From: Serripes groenlandicus | Taxonomy: Eukaryota; Mollusca; Bivalvia; Cardiida; Cardiidae | DNA length: 64,000 nucleotides | Direction of reading: 5' to 3' | NCBI GenBank assembly: GCA_031761405.1 | Contig: JASEVX010000003.1 | Span: 20,697,849-20,761,848 of the forward strand | Shown: in pieces, positions 1 to 11,317 of the stretch | How the letters are laid out: each line of letters begins with the position of its first letter | Position numbering within the stretch: position 1 is the first letter of the stretch | Notes under the pieces: model-generated | Databases searched by the model: none | What the model saw: the letters and a program-made list of their open reading frames with translations, nothing else | Told to the model about the DNA's origin: nothing | Position numbers and translations under genes: made by a program

Positions 1-120
1 ACTATCTTACAATTTGGGTCTTTATAATGCTGATCACTAATTTGTTGAACACACATGTACGTCAAAATAGTAAACGATTTGTAAGTACATGTAAGTAAGG
101 AATGACAATGATGACAAATA
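1..120 (+). repeat. ~150-bp satellite unit with GTAA spacer (partial)
   Basis: The unit contains 'atcttacaatttgggt', 'gctgatcac', 'gttgaacacacatgtacgtc', 'aaaatagtaaac' and a GTAA spacer. The same unit recurs at 720-1110 and in about eight copies at 37330-38480. Confidence 0.8.
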
Positions 121-715
121 TGTTTTATTGATTTATTGACAACTTTGGAGAACTAGAGCGAGCACAATATTATACATGTAAGCGCTTTATGTGCGCTAAC
201 CAGAAAGCATAACATTTTGCCATTTTAGAAGATTGTGCTCGTTACCCTATGTATATAACATCACGAAAACGTTGTATAAAGTATTGGTTAAAAGTAATAA
301 GGATGCCACAATCACGATTTGTAAAGAAATGCTATGATATGATATGACGACATTAGAAAGTCATACATTCCTAGTAAATATTACACCATACCTAGTATAC
401 AAAAGTTTAATATTTTAATGTCATCGCAAATTTGAAAAAACTAATTAAATGCACATCTTCCTATTTACTCTATGCTTTCAAACAAAGAAATAGTTTTATT
501 GAAAGAGTGGTTAGATACATTGTTTATAGGATGTTTGTGAATGTATATATATATGTGTGTAATCATTTTAAACGCCAATATAAGTGTTATGTTTGTTGGT
601 ATATATATCTGAATATTTGTGACAAGCGTGCGGTACGATGACGGATGTTGTATTATATGTGTACATGTTGTTATGGGTCGATGGCCTTAATTCAATAAAA
701 CTATTTGTCATTAAG
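121..715. other. AT-rich stretch interrupting the satellite, no gene seen
   Basis: This separates the first satellite unit from the rest. The only open frame (432-641, 69 codons) is Tyr/Cys/Ile rich, as expected of AT-rich non-coding DNA, and has no counterpart in copy B. I see no splice or promoter signal. Confidence 0.5.
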
Positions 716-1110
716 TAAGTAAGTAAGTATATTATATTCTAGTATGCATGCAGTTTCATTGAATTTTAACTGTGTGAATTATTTTACAATTTGGGTCTTT
801 ACACTGCTGATCACAATTGTGTTGAACACACATGTACGTCAAAATAGTAAACAATTTGAACGTAAATAAGTAATTATATACTATTCTAGTATGCATGCAT
901 TTTCATAGAATTTAAACTGTGTTAATTATCTTACAATTTGGGTTTTCAAAATGCTGTTCACAAATATGTTGAACACACATGTACGTCAAAATAGTAAACA
1001 ATTAGTAAGTAAGTAAGTATATTATATTCTAATATGCATGCATTAACTGTGTGAATGATCTTACAATTTGGGGTTTCAAACACAAGTACGTCAAATAGTA
1101 AAGACATTTA
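716..1110 (+). repeat. ~150-bp satellite array with GTAA microsatellite, copy A
   Basis: Three imperfect units carry 'ctagtatgcatgca', 'tttaaactgtgt', 'cttacaatttggg' and 'acatgtacgtcaaaatag', joined by variable (GTAA)n. The array stops just upstream of the putative exon at 1141. Tandem ~150-160-bp cores next to a tetranucleotide microsatellite resemble the layout of bivalve pearl/CvE-type elements. That comparison is from memory. Confidence 0.8.
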
Positions 1111-1140
1111 CAAAAGGTAAGTGTTTGTATGTCATTTCAG

Positions 1141-1208
1141 GTGAATGTTTACCGGATGAAAACGTTCACAGTCTAAGGGCCCACAAGAGACCCAAGAGAA
1201 GAAAGGCG
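1141..1208 (+). pseudogene. Internal exon of small split gene, copy A (frame-shifted relative to copy B)
   Basis: A 68-nt block lies between an acceptor (gtcatttcag) and a weak donor (gttggt). It aligns without gaps to the 69-nt copy B exon (38533-38601), except for one missing base near its 3' end. In the frame used by copy B it reads CLPDENVHSL then basic residues, against CIPDDNIHSI in B. The I/L, D/E and I/V exchanges suggest past coding constraint. The missing base changes the exit phase, so joining to the exon at 3022 would read the alternative frame, which ends at 3094-3096. I therefore call it a possible pseudogene. The preceding exon would lie left of the window. Family not recognised. 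Confidence 0.4.
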
Positions 1209-1916
1209 GTTGGTACTATACACTATCTTTAAAGGGATGCTTAAGCGCGTAAACGTACGTGTATATAAGTTATAAAAAGAATTATGTTTGAAATAAAGCT
1301 ATTGAAAATGAAACTATGCATATATTTCCATATGTAATGTGAACTTGTGTCATGTGTTTCATGGTAGATTTTTACAAGAAAGACTAACCTAGTTAATAGT
1401 AAGCTCATCCTGAACAATTTCGTCTCTATAAAATTATTTATTCATACAAATACAACTGATTAGAATCAATTTGGTATTACACTACTTAGTTACATGTTTT
1501 ACTTTAAGTAACACGTTATAAATATTTCTGCTGGGTAAACACTGAGACGTCCAAAACGTGTGAGTCTCTGTAATCATTTAATTGGGTCCGTCCATGACAA
1601 TAGGTATAAGTTGTATTGTGTGAATAGTGTTGACAAAGATCTACACTGTTCATAACTGTCTTAATATATTATGATTGTAGGAAGCTTCTGTCAACTATTG
1701 TAAATTCTGTAAAGGCTGAGTGAAGGGATGTAGTGATCTGAGTCTACATTGTACATTACTGCGAACTTGTAACTTTTCGCATAGACGGATTCATACTTTC
1801 TTTGGAGATTTTGACATTAAAAGTAGAGCTATTTAAAATCAGACCAAATGACTTTGCTGTATGTATATAAAATCAGGTGTCTCGAATTGTCCCTTTACAT
1901 TTAAATATTCTATACA

Positions 1917-2108
1917 ATCGGTTGATTGATAGATCGGGGTTTAACGCCGTTTTCAAAAGATAATCAGTAATATAACGGTGGCCAGTTTACCTACTCATAT
2001 GTTTCCTGGTTTTCTCACACCAGTACCCCACACAACATACTCTCCAAGCAACTTGCTGCTTTTCCACATAGACTGTCAGCCCACTTTGAAAGACGAATGA
2101 CGCTTGCA
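1917..2108 (-). mobile_element. tRNA-type SINE, 5'-truncated, copy A
   Basis: Read on the minus strand it matches the body and tail of the full SINE at 15031-15320: 'gcgtcattcgtctt', 'cagtctatgtggaaaagcag', 'gtgtgagaaa', 'gtaaactggcc' and a 'cgttaaacccc' 3' end. The tRNA-like head is absent. The same insertion is at 43665-43862, so it predates the duplication. It lies in the intron between the two exons. Confidence 0.75.
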
Positions 2109-3021
2109 CACTTTTTATTAAAGCTCTATTTTTTTCATATATCTTGGTGTTGATAAATATCATCGTTTATCATCATATCCAGGCAGCAACTGCCTATACA
2201 ATTTAAAGAATGCGGTTTTTATTTTTAAACAGTTTCATATTTAATTAGTCAATTTGCTTTTGATTTATAGAAGCCTTTATAAACACAAGGGAAATAACTC
2301 GAGCTCAACGGGTGTAGTTATGCATTGTGTTATATGCCTGCGTTTATTATAAGTAAACCTTGTAAATTGAATTGATATGTATTCATCACGCGACATTAAG
2401 ACCTGTAGTTAAACGTTCACAAGTAATATCCGTGTAAATTGAACTGATATGTCAGTGAACACTATATAATTTGTCATTGCTTTGTATTCATCACGCGACT
2501 ATAACACCTGCTTTTGTTAAACGCTCACAAGTATTATCCGTGTAAGTTAAACGATCGCAGTCACGGCGCTGATATGTCAGTGAACACTATATAATTGTTT
2601 AATGTAAAGCGAACTTGTTTAGTATTCATTTTGTGACAGTTTAATTTACATTTGCCATACCAACATCTTGTTTGAAAAAGTAATACTAACTTAAAATATC
2701 ATTGTTGATAGCACCTAGCTTAATATTCATACATGTACATGTATTTTAACGACTTTGCTTATATGCGAGTCTCCCTTGGTGAAAATTGGTTTTGTCGCAT
2801 CTGCGATCAGAAAAGACTCCGGCGAAACCCTGCATACACACCTTTATCAAAAGAGCATGTACATCTTAACGTCCAAGTTCCTTGACAAACTAAAATTGAT
2901 GCCCAAATGTACATGTCCCAGTAATTTATGTAGGTTTGCTCCAATTCCTTTTTATATGCGCATACTGGTCGCTGCAGTAAGACTAGTTTTCACCTGACGA
3001 GGTTCATTTGTATATTTTCAG

Positions 3022-3122
3022 GACAAATCAGATGTCCAAGTCTTCCGACAACAACTACTGCACAACAACAACAACAACAGCAACACAAAACCATGAGCGA
3101 AATTGACATATGTTTTCTTTAA
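3022..3122 (+). CDS. Terminal exon of small split gene, copy A
   Basis: An acceptor (tatattttcag) precedes an open segment that copy B repeats at 44661. Entered in phase 1 it reads QIRCPSLPTTTTA, a run of seven Gln and HKTM..., ending with TAA at 3120-3122. Entered in phase 0 it reads DKSDVQVFRQQLLH and an Asn run, ending with TGA at 3094-3096. Copy B's upstream exon delivers phase 1. Copy A's upstream exon has lost a base and would deliver phase 0. The CAA/ACA run is a trinucleotide tract one unit longer here than in B. ATTAAA follows at 3243. The short Cys-Pro segment and Thr/Gln-rich end would suit a secreted protein, but no family is recognisable. Confidence 0.4.
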
Positions 3123-3242
3123 ATTGTTCATTTTATATTTTAGCATTCTTTAAGACATAACCGTGAGTTGCGCGCTCGCATCCTTTTGTAAAATCATTTT
3201 CAATCAAGTGTAACATTTGGCTCATCTTTGTGCATTTTAAAC

Positions 3243-3248
3243 ATTAAA
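3243..3248 (+). promoter_or_regulatory. Candidate poly(A) signal ATTAAA, copy A
   Basis: ATTAAA lies about 120 nt after the last stop of the terminal exon. It is conserved in copy B at 44879-44884, inside an A-rich run, which weakens the call. Confidence 0.35.
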
Positions 3249-3384
3249 AAAAATAATAGTGAAAATTTAGTGAAATTTATTCATGTTATTTCTACTTGGT
3301 GGCTATATTTATACCTTTGATTGTATTAGCCATATAAAGAGTAAAGGGTTGCCAAACAAATGATTTAAAACTGAAAATAACATT

Positions 3385-4224
3385 TTGAGACATTTTTGTT
3401 TATTACAAATGAAACCTGAGGTCACACGTGTCACACTTGCCATCCAGTCAAACAAGTGTGTGACTCCACAGGAGAAAAGCAATGCATTTGTTTTAAAAAA
3501 AGGACGGTCAAAGTATGAAATTGTAAATTTCGTTGATTTTAGGAGGTTGGTTTTCATCCATCTACCAGTGGAAATTTCAGCACAAAGGAATTACTCCGCT
3601 TTGAACTATCTGTTTCGCTTTGGAATTATGTGTTTTGGCGAAGTTTTATTTCGGCGGAGCTGTGTTATTAGGAACGTAGTAACTCCGAAAAACGGTTTAT
3701 CAATTATGTTGACTTTGAAACAACCGTCCCAAAAACCATATATTACCACATACACCGAAAATACTTCAATATCGATGGTCTTCGATTACCCCTTTGATAA
3801 TCATAATTTTCCCGATGTACGTCATTTTACAAGCGAAGCATTTTCACGCATCTGCAGCAAACTACTATTGTTAGCAAACATTAATCATTTTCCTACTTTG
3901 CTTTCTATATTTTCACATATTGTAATTTCACTTGCCATGACTGCAGAATTTTTGCACTGGGGGGGGGGGGGGGGGGGGGGTAGAGTTCAATATATAGGTG
4001 AGCATGCAACTAGCTGTAATCAATCAATATACACTCAGTTGGGAAAGAAAGTGTGCACTTTCCCAATTTGTATCCGACTTTTCTGTCTCAAATTTCGTAC
4101 ACTATTTTTAATGTACATTTGCCATCGATCTACCATTAAACCAGCGCCATGGTTTGAAAAGATTTTAATTGAATTGGAATTACGTAAATCTGCACAAATA
4201 ATTGTGTTCTTAATAAATATATAG
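3385..4224 (+). other. Highly conserved duplicated block with a 279-codon open frame, probably non-coding
   Basis: The frame opens at 3385 and crosses a 20-G homopolymer (3961-3980), which gives a poly-Gly run. Copy B (46990-47540) is about 98% identical over 3540-3895. The substitutions I can see there are roughly four non-synonymous to three synonymous in this frame, so there is no sign of selection for the protein. The ends of the frame differ between copies. A ~65-bp piece (about 3770-3830) also occurs inverted at 46590-46655, so the block is part of a dispersed repeat. No domain recognised. Confidence 0.45.
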
Positions 4225-4459
4225 CTTTAAAACGAAAATGGTGACGATTACCTTAATTGCTTTGATTCCATATTTGCTTAACACATTTCAGCGGTTCAAA
4301 ACTAGATTTAAATGTTGCGTGAGTACCGCAACATAAATAAAGGGAAGTAACCGTTGAAAGCCTATTATTATCCAGAAAAGAAATTTAACCCGAGTATCTA
4401 AACATTTCAAGCAATTGTATCTATTGATATGGCAGTTTATACGACTACTCCTTTCCAAT

Positions 4460-4545
4460 TATTTTCAGAGATTACGTACTGTATAGTAAATATTCTCTAA
4501 ACGAGACAGCTTTTCAATTATTTTCAGAGATTAAAAGCTGATTAG
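4460..4545 (+). repeat. 59-bp tandem repeat, two copies (copy A)
   Basis: The unit starts 'ttattttcagagatta' and carries 'attctctaaacgag'. There are two partial copies here and three at 47741-47917, so the number changed after the duplication. Confidence 0.8.
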
Positions 4546-5555
4546 TATGTACCCTACAGTATTTGAATTTCGTGAGTGTAAGGATTCAAAGACTTACCAT
4601 GCAGAAGGCTTAGTGAATGATACGAAATTTCATGTCTTACCTGAAAGATTTATTTATTTCCTCTAAGTTTCGAACAAAAAATCCTTTGAAAACTTGTAAC
4701 TAACAAACAAAATAATCCTGAATACACATGTGTACAACTAGTCCGTTGACGAAATTGTTATCCTTTTTTCGTGACGTCATTATTTTGGAACTTTGCATTT
4801 TCAAAAAAGACAACAATCAAAAATAAAAATTAAAAATTAACAGGGGCAATATATTGAAACTAAAAAACAGAGGCAAAAAAACATTTTATATATTTTAAAC
4901 AAATTAATTTGAAATAATCCTTGATTTAAATATGAACTTTTTTTTTTTTATTAATCAACTTTGAATTTTCGTTACGCTCATTTTCCCTTCTTATTTGTTA
5001 TCCCACTGTGTCAACCTGAAGGATCTGCATGGATATTTGGTGCTCCATAAGTATTTTATATTTATATCATCACAAAGATCAATACAGATTTCAAAATTGC
5101 CATATTTTTAATGGGACATTAGTTAAACATTTCTAGTAATTTTATATCTCTTTGCATAAGCACCTTTAGGGATGTGAAATGCAATGCAAAATTTCATTGA
5201 CCTAATTAGGTCAAACAAATCACATTACCCTGGCCGCCATTTTGTAAACAACAAAGGACGCTTCTCACGGTAAATTTTCATGTCCAATATTTCTTGTTTT
5301 AGGGGGTTTAAACTGTTCTTTAATATTGGTATATAAAAAATAAGGGTATTATGGCTATTCCTCCTAAGACAACAAATAACAAAATTGTTTAAGATGCATT
5401 TTATTGTTGAAATAAGTAAGCAAATTTTGGCCATTGGGAAACAATTTTACAGTTCCAAATCGGCTGCAAGGTCACGTAATATCAGCGCGAGAATAATGAC
5501 GTCACGAATAAAGGATGCTCACGGATTTGGAAGGTTATACGATATATATTCGTTA
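4546..5555. other. A-only inserted segment, no gene seen
   Basis: Copy B passes from the 59-bp repeat straight to 'gcagatacatctggatt', while A carries about 1 kb between these points. It is AT-rich, with poly-A/T runs and two tgacgtca-type palindromes. The short frames (5225-5434 minus, 5385-5579 plus) show no recognisable domain. I could not find clean terminal repeats. Confidence 0.5.
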
Positions 5556-6199
5556 AGAAGGCAGCTACATCTGGATTAAATAAATACTATTTTGAGGAGA
5601 TAACTCTTTCGAGATGCCTATAGTTTATTTTTAATGGTCAGTAGTCGCTTGACAGAATTGTCAATTGTTTTTCCATAATAATGCAACCCCTGATTTTCGT
5701 ACCGTCCTATTACAGATAAACTTAATTACTATCTGAAACAGCGTAACAGAAGTAAGAACTATTTAGGTTTAGGGATACGTAACATGTCAATGTCATAACA
5801 ATTTAAACATTCGGATAAATAAAAACTGCTTGTCGCCACACCAATTGCGTTCTATGTACAAAGATCTATCGAGACAATGGATTGATTACGGTCAACCACG
5901 GGATAATACCCGTTGTAATCTCATCCATCAATGATCAGTGGACACACTGTTGGGTATCCCGCCTGTCACATGCTACATCAACGCAGCATGCATTATATCT
6001 ACATTGACAAATCCGTGGCAAACAGACAACTCCGTTTGGTGAGAAATATGGATCACATAAAACCTGCACATTTGTGTCATTTTCTACATTCAATCTATGA
6101 CTATAAGTGTATGCATATGGTGAAAATGGAGATCTTAGTCACTTATAGGCCTTTATGTCCGACGAAAAAAGACAATGTTCTCCTTCGTTATGAAGGGTT

Positions 6200-7570
6200 T
6201 TAAACCACCCACAAAAAGTGACGGGTTTTACGGATAAAATTTATCAGGTCCCTTACCTGATCATCATTCGAAAAATAGTCTGGGTAGGACCGACCGTTCG
6301 AACGATTAGCGTATCTTTGCATAGTCTTTGCCGGATTCATACATCGAAGAATGGGAAGTACTATGTGACCTAAATTCTCTATTTGTAATATCTGAGATAG
6401 TATAATCCCCAGTTGTATCATAATGGCAACCGGCGGTCCCACTTTCAGTTTGTGATTGAGAGCTCGAATTTCGGTACTTATCAGGACTACGACGTTGATA
6501 CGACACCTTTCGGGGGGGGGGGGGGAGAGACGTTCGTTATGTTAGCTAAACTCGTCTTTAGTTTTTGACCTTGACTTCTTTTGCCCTCTCGGGTTATAAG
6601 AAGAGACTATGCAGGTTCCCATTACATTTGTTCGATACATGCTCCAGATCAGCAGGTGAATGAGGCAAACTAGTCTGTACAGTAGCTTCATCCAGATTCA
6701 CTGCAGTGAATGGATATTGGTCAATAGGAACTGAATAATTTACATCAAGGTGCATATCTCCATTGGGGTTATAATTACTCACATCTCTACTGTCGGAAGA
6801 ATCCGTGTACATAGACTGAAAATTAAATTCCTTTATGGGGATTCTGAGTGTAAGGAAAGGGACGTTTTTGCTGTCTGATTGTGCCACCGAAAATAAATGA
6901 ATAACACTAAGCTGCTGGTTACTATTATATTCGGAGAGAACATTCGTAGATTTTTGTGCACACATCTTGATCTGTTTATCGGTCTTCACAGAGGTCATGG
7001 TAAATGGAGGTGGCAGTATAAGTTTAAAGGCTTTTCCTGCCCTGTTAATGTGTTATATTGAACTATTGATGAATCATTGGGCATTTTTCCGAAGTAGATC
7101 TATGTTCTTAATGTCCTGCTTTAGCAGTTTAATTTCATAATTCACATGAGTTGTTGAGTTTGATTCAACAGATTAGATTAAATACTGAAATACGACCTGT
7201 TTGTCAACAATAAATATTTGCTGTACATCCTTCTCTAGAACACCAACGTTTTGCAATGCTTCCTTCAGTTCAAGGATTTCCTTATTCGTATCAGTTTCAC
7301 TAGCACTTATATGTTGTTATATATAGTAAGGAAGTCAGCCTGTAATAACGGGATGTTAACTCTGATTTCGACGGGTAATCTGATGGACGGTTTTGTTTGA
7401 TTTTTAACCGTCAAAGGGAAGACAGATCGTATACAAGAATGAGTCCCAGTAGTAGAAGTTGATCTGCTCGGGAAACTAATATGATCCTGGTTTTCACAAT
7501 CACCATCCACTGACGCGGGGATAAGGGCGTGAATAGCATAATCAAGTTTAACTGCTAAGTCATTCGCCAT
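6200..7570 (-). pseudogene. Decayed minus-strand ORF, gag/ORF1-like in character, copy A
   Basis: Three separated open stretches follow one another on the minus strand: 7570-7307 (starts MANDLAVKLDYAIHAL), a short coiled-coil-like piece near 7300-7180 (KEILELKEALQNV), and 6998-6594 (rich in Ser, Asn, Asp and Gln; QSMYTDSSDSRD, FTAVNLDEATVQTSLP). A Ser/Arg/Tyr-rich C-terminal piece lies at 6506-6306 (KYRNSSSQSQTESG). In-frame stops separate them, some shared with copy B. Copy A has also lost about 80 bp that in B extends the third piece. A coiled coil followed by a basic, Ser-rich tail fits a retroelement nucleic-acid-binding ORF, but no zinc knuckle or known domain is visible. Origin unproven. 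Confidence 0.45.
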
Positions 7571-7950
7571 TGCGCCTTTGTGTATGAAGCTTCAACGCGC
7601 ATCCACAAAAAAGGGAAGTCATACTTTTTTGAGGGAATGACGAATAAATCACGTTTAACTTCATTCAATTTGATATTACAATTTTAAAAGTGAGTTCTTT
7701 GGGATAAGTTTTATAGACGAACTTATTTCGTTGTTCATCGTTCAAACATACATCACTCAGTGACTCCTCTGCGGGTGCACAATTGAAAGGTGCTTCAGTT
7801 AACTTGTCACAGCCCTGAAACACTTGTACAGCATTGGAGAAGGATAGAGGATATACAGGACCTTTTACTGCGGCTTGTCTTCTACCTGTAGTGGAGTTAA
7901 TTCCTCCAGTGTATCATGGCCTGAAGTTATATCGACATGTTTGCGTATTT

Positions 7951-8215
7951 ATGAGCCGTTCCACGTAAAAACCACCATTGCAGACTCTGCGTAAAATATC
8001 GACCCGGGTCAGCCAAAGCATGCCGGGCAGCCTAACCCGGGCAGACACTTTTCGCCTCCTGTGGATATTTCTGTTTCAGGAATCATTACTCTATACCTTT
8101 ATCTTCCTGAGACGGAATGTGCCGACCATGATTAGCCTGTCTTGACTACGTTGGCTGATATGGGTCGTTACATAACGCAGAGCCCATTATGTTAGTTTCT
8201 CGTGGAACGGCTCAT
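7951..8215. mobile_element. 265-bp MITE with 15-bp perfect TIRs, copy A
   Basis: The ends are exact inverted repeats, ATGAGCCGTTCCACG and CGTGGAACGGCTCAT. Weaker inverted similarity continues inward to about 60 bp, including CTCTGCGT. The interior has palindromes such as GACCCGGGTC and CTAACCCGGGC. The layout resembles abundant bivalve MITEs with a GAGCCG terminus and an internal tgcgtaaa..tcg block (from memory). The same insertion lies at 50455-50719. I see no clear target duplication. Confidence 0.85.
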
Positions 8216-9337
8216 CCAAATACCGTTGTAATTGGTAGTAATCGTGAGTAATAATCTAAAAGTGATTAATAATAATAATCAAACGAGACGAATTGAATTG
8301 ACAATATATGTAGCAGTTGAATCAAATGTCTGTAGTCTACACGAAACAGAATCAAACATACACCGTACAATGATCAAAATGGCATTGCCTCTGCTCTCAA
8401 ATCGAAAAACAGTGAAATGCAGATCCAATCTATCCAAAATAGTCCACACTGTTTCAATCAAATTCATGTATCTTAAATTATTTTCTTTACTTTACTTTTA
8501 ATTTCAACCCTTTTTCACATACAACAAACAGCAGACGACTTTGAAAACATATAAGCAAAAATACAGCAAATATTTACTACTGAAATTATTGTTTTTGAAA
8601 ATATTTGAAAACATTGAGAAAAAGGAGAAATTTCTCATCATAAATGTGACCTGGTTTTTCATTGATGTCTTCTATGTAGATATCTCTAAATATAGCATAA
8701 GTATATTTATGGTTGAAAAAGTCTCTAAATCCAAGTTTTACCAAAATGAAATATTAGCTAAACGAAATAATTAAAGACAACACTTTTTAGAAAAAGGTGG
8801 CAGAAGGTTTGTGGCACTGCTGGGGTGTCAAATGGTGTTGGTTGTAAATACAAATTAGTACGTGAACAGTCAAAACTTGAAGTTCTCTCAGCGTCGACTA
8901 TTTAAACACGCTTCAGCATCAAACTTTATAGAAACATTATTGGAAATGAAGGACAATTTATTTACATAACCTTGTGTAAAATTATATTTTCATCTAGTTT
9001 ATAAAACCTTTAATTAATACACTTAAACAGATGATACGAGGGGCATTCCATAAATTATTTCACTGGACTCCGCAGGCTTATAAACTGCACCACTGCATTA
9101 AATATGTGTTCACGCCAACCCTCCAACTCATTCCCCCTGCACAGATACACTTTTGAAGTCTTGCTATCCACGGCTTAAATGCAATCGGAACTCCTCGGGT
9201 AGTTCCGTCATCCATGCTCATCCCTCGCATGTATCGGGTGGAAGAATGTGCACAAATTCGAGTGCATGTTTTACAATTGCGAACCGTTCTAATTCAGAAT
9301 CTTTTATTTTTGGTCTCTTTATATATATTCTATGCTA
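8216..9337. other. AT-rich stretch, no gene seen
   Basis: Up to about 8715 it matches copy B (50720-51240), and after that it is unrelated to B. The frames at 8232-8501 and 8541-8774 are low-complexity and are not kept open in B. No repeat ends recognised. Confidence 0.5.
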
Positions 9338-9425
9338 AACGAAAGTTGTTCTTAAGGCCCTCAGTTGATGGAATATTTGATTTTGATTTGCATGAAACGG
9401 TATATCTTTTGAAATTTAACAAATT

Positions 9426-11200
9426 GTATATAATTTATACGAAAAAACCCAATAAATGGGTTTTTCGCTTATAGGTAACAGGTGAGATATTTTTTTTTTT
9501 TTTTTTTTTATTCAATAACCTATGAAGCTTTCTGAAATGAAACTAGAAAAATCCATGGGGGCCGCCATTTTGGATATGTATAAAAAGCAGACGTAAAACA
9601 CAGATTGAAAATTATTGTCATTTTTTTTTTTTTTTTTAAATCGGTATTTTGGGTATGTATAAAATGAGCAGAAAAACACGGATTTTGAAAATTATTGTCG
9701 GCTTTTTAATCATTTTTTTTTTAAATCGATATTTAAGATCATTTAAGTGATGTGTTATGTGGGAATTAACATTTGTACGAAAAGTTAAAAATAAATGGAA
9801 ATCTGTAAGAAATATGTTTTCCCGTTCGTCAAAAAAAACGACAGCATTAGCCTTCTACACCCGAAACTAAATTTTGACTGTATCTTAGCCAAAGAAGGAC
9901 GTGACGTCATTTCCGTTACACTTCATCTTGGCGTAACGTCAATGGAGCGACGTCGTTTCCCGCAAAAAAGTGGTATCAACATGAAAGACCCCAAATTCCT
10001 ATACATGAGCTATTGACTCACTCATTCAAAGTATATAGAGAATAACTAACTGCATGTTTTTGATATAGAATTTATGTCACAAGGGAAAAAAGGGGTAATT
10101 TGGTTAAAATCACGAAACCGTAGGTTGAATAATTTTACACCAAATTACCCCTTTTTTCCCGAGTGACATAAATTCTATATCAAAAACATGCAGTTAGTTA
10201 TTCTATTTATTATATATCTGGAATGAATCTCCCCTTTATTTTAAAGAAACATATAAACAAAAATGACTTGGCCTTAAGCGTATGAATGTTACGTAACCAA
10301 TGACTGCATCATTTTAAGACGTTCCATGGCTGTTCCATTAATGTTTACGCCGCACGTTTAAATCAATGTTTTATGTCATTCTTTATATTTTCTTTTGTAA
10401 GTTTCTTAAGATGTCTCTTAGGATGACATCTTAAAATATAATTGAAACACATTTTTATTTTATTTTCCGTTAAATAATAATCGAAAATCATACTGTCAAC
10501 ATTTTAAGTAAACGTAAAAAAAGTAGTTCCGGCAAAAATGATATCATCACTAGTGATGATATAAAAAAACTAAAAGTGTTATCGTCCCAGTGTTAGTTAT
10601 CATTTTTTTAAAAATTGATATTGATTTTATGTCACTTAAATTTCAATGCAAAATTTGGATAGGTATGTAATAAAATTATTTATCAAACACTGTGGCAAAA
10701 GGATAACTTTCTCATAAGAAGCAATTGTTCTTGTGGCGACAATCTTTTCCTAGATCGTCTGTTGCATAGGCCTCAGAAACCGTCTCTAATAGGGAAAGGG
10801 TTTAGCAGAAATGTGACCCTTACATAATTTGTTCCAGTCATATTGACTGGTTGAAGACAGTCTCCAGGTGGCATCAGAAAAGGTCTGATCTATTTGCTTC
10901 TTTGCCATAATGCAGGTGATCGATTAAGGATCATCTTGGCCCTCATGTTTTAACCTCGTTCATTATAAATGTATTCCTTGATTTTCTGAAAGTCTTTACT
11001 TTATTATTTTCTGTTCAAATAATAGACAACAGCAATACGAATTCCAAATATGTTTTAATAATGCAAGAAACATGACATTAACATTATTATTGTCTAGTCA
11101 ATTACTTATAAATCCTTTTTTATGGTCAAAGTATGCTCTTTAATTTTTGTTTATAATTATCTTGCGGTTTTTTCGTAAAAGGGTAGCACCTATAGATATA
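9426..11200. other. Insertion within LINE copy A, with poly-T tracts and a foldback
   Basis: Copy B is continuous at the matching point (about 54540). The insert has poly-T tracts at 9490-9509 and 9622-9638, a duplicated ~90-bp piece ('gtataaaa..gcag..aaaacac', 9560-9730), and the hairpin at 10039-10204. The 73-codon frame at 9795-10016 has no recognisable domain. Confidence 0.55.
10039..10204. repeat. 66-nt inverted repeat with 34-nt loop
   Basis: The left arm 10039-10104 (agaataactaactgcatg..) is the reverse complement of 10139-10204 at about 64 of 66 positions; the mismatch is AA against TC beside the ggggaaaaaagg-like core. RNA from either strand would fold into a long near-perfect hairpin. 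It lies in the A-only insert and has no coding content. It could be a tiny foldback transposon or a small-RNA source. Confidence 0.85.
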
Positions 11201-11317
11201 TTAATCAGCATTATATGAACCTATAAGGACTTTAGCGATATTTATGTGTATGAATGGGTCTATTTCTCTGACCATTGATATTACATGTTGTTAAATTGGT
11301 TTAACCTTTTCACATTC

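Noticed and set aside
2755..2997. 80-codon frame in the intron of copy A
   Set aside because: Copy B lacks about 125 bp of it and the frame is not maintained.
3385..4224. 279-codon frame as a protein-coding gene
   Set aside because: It crosses a 20-G homopolymer, its ends are not conserved in copy B, and substitutions between copies are not biased to synonymous sites.
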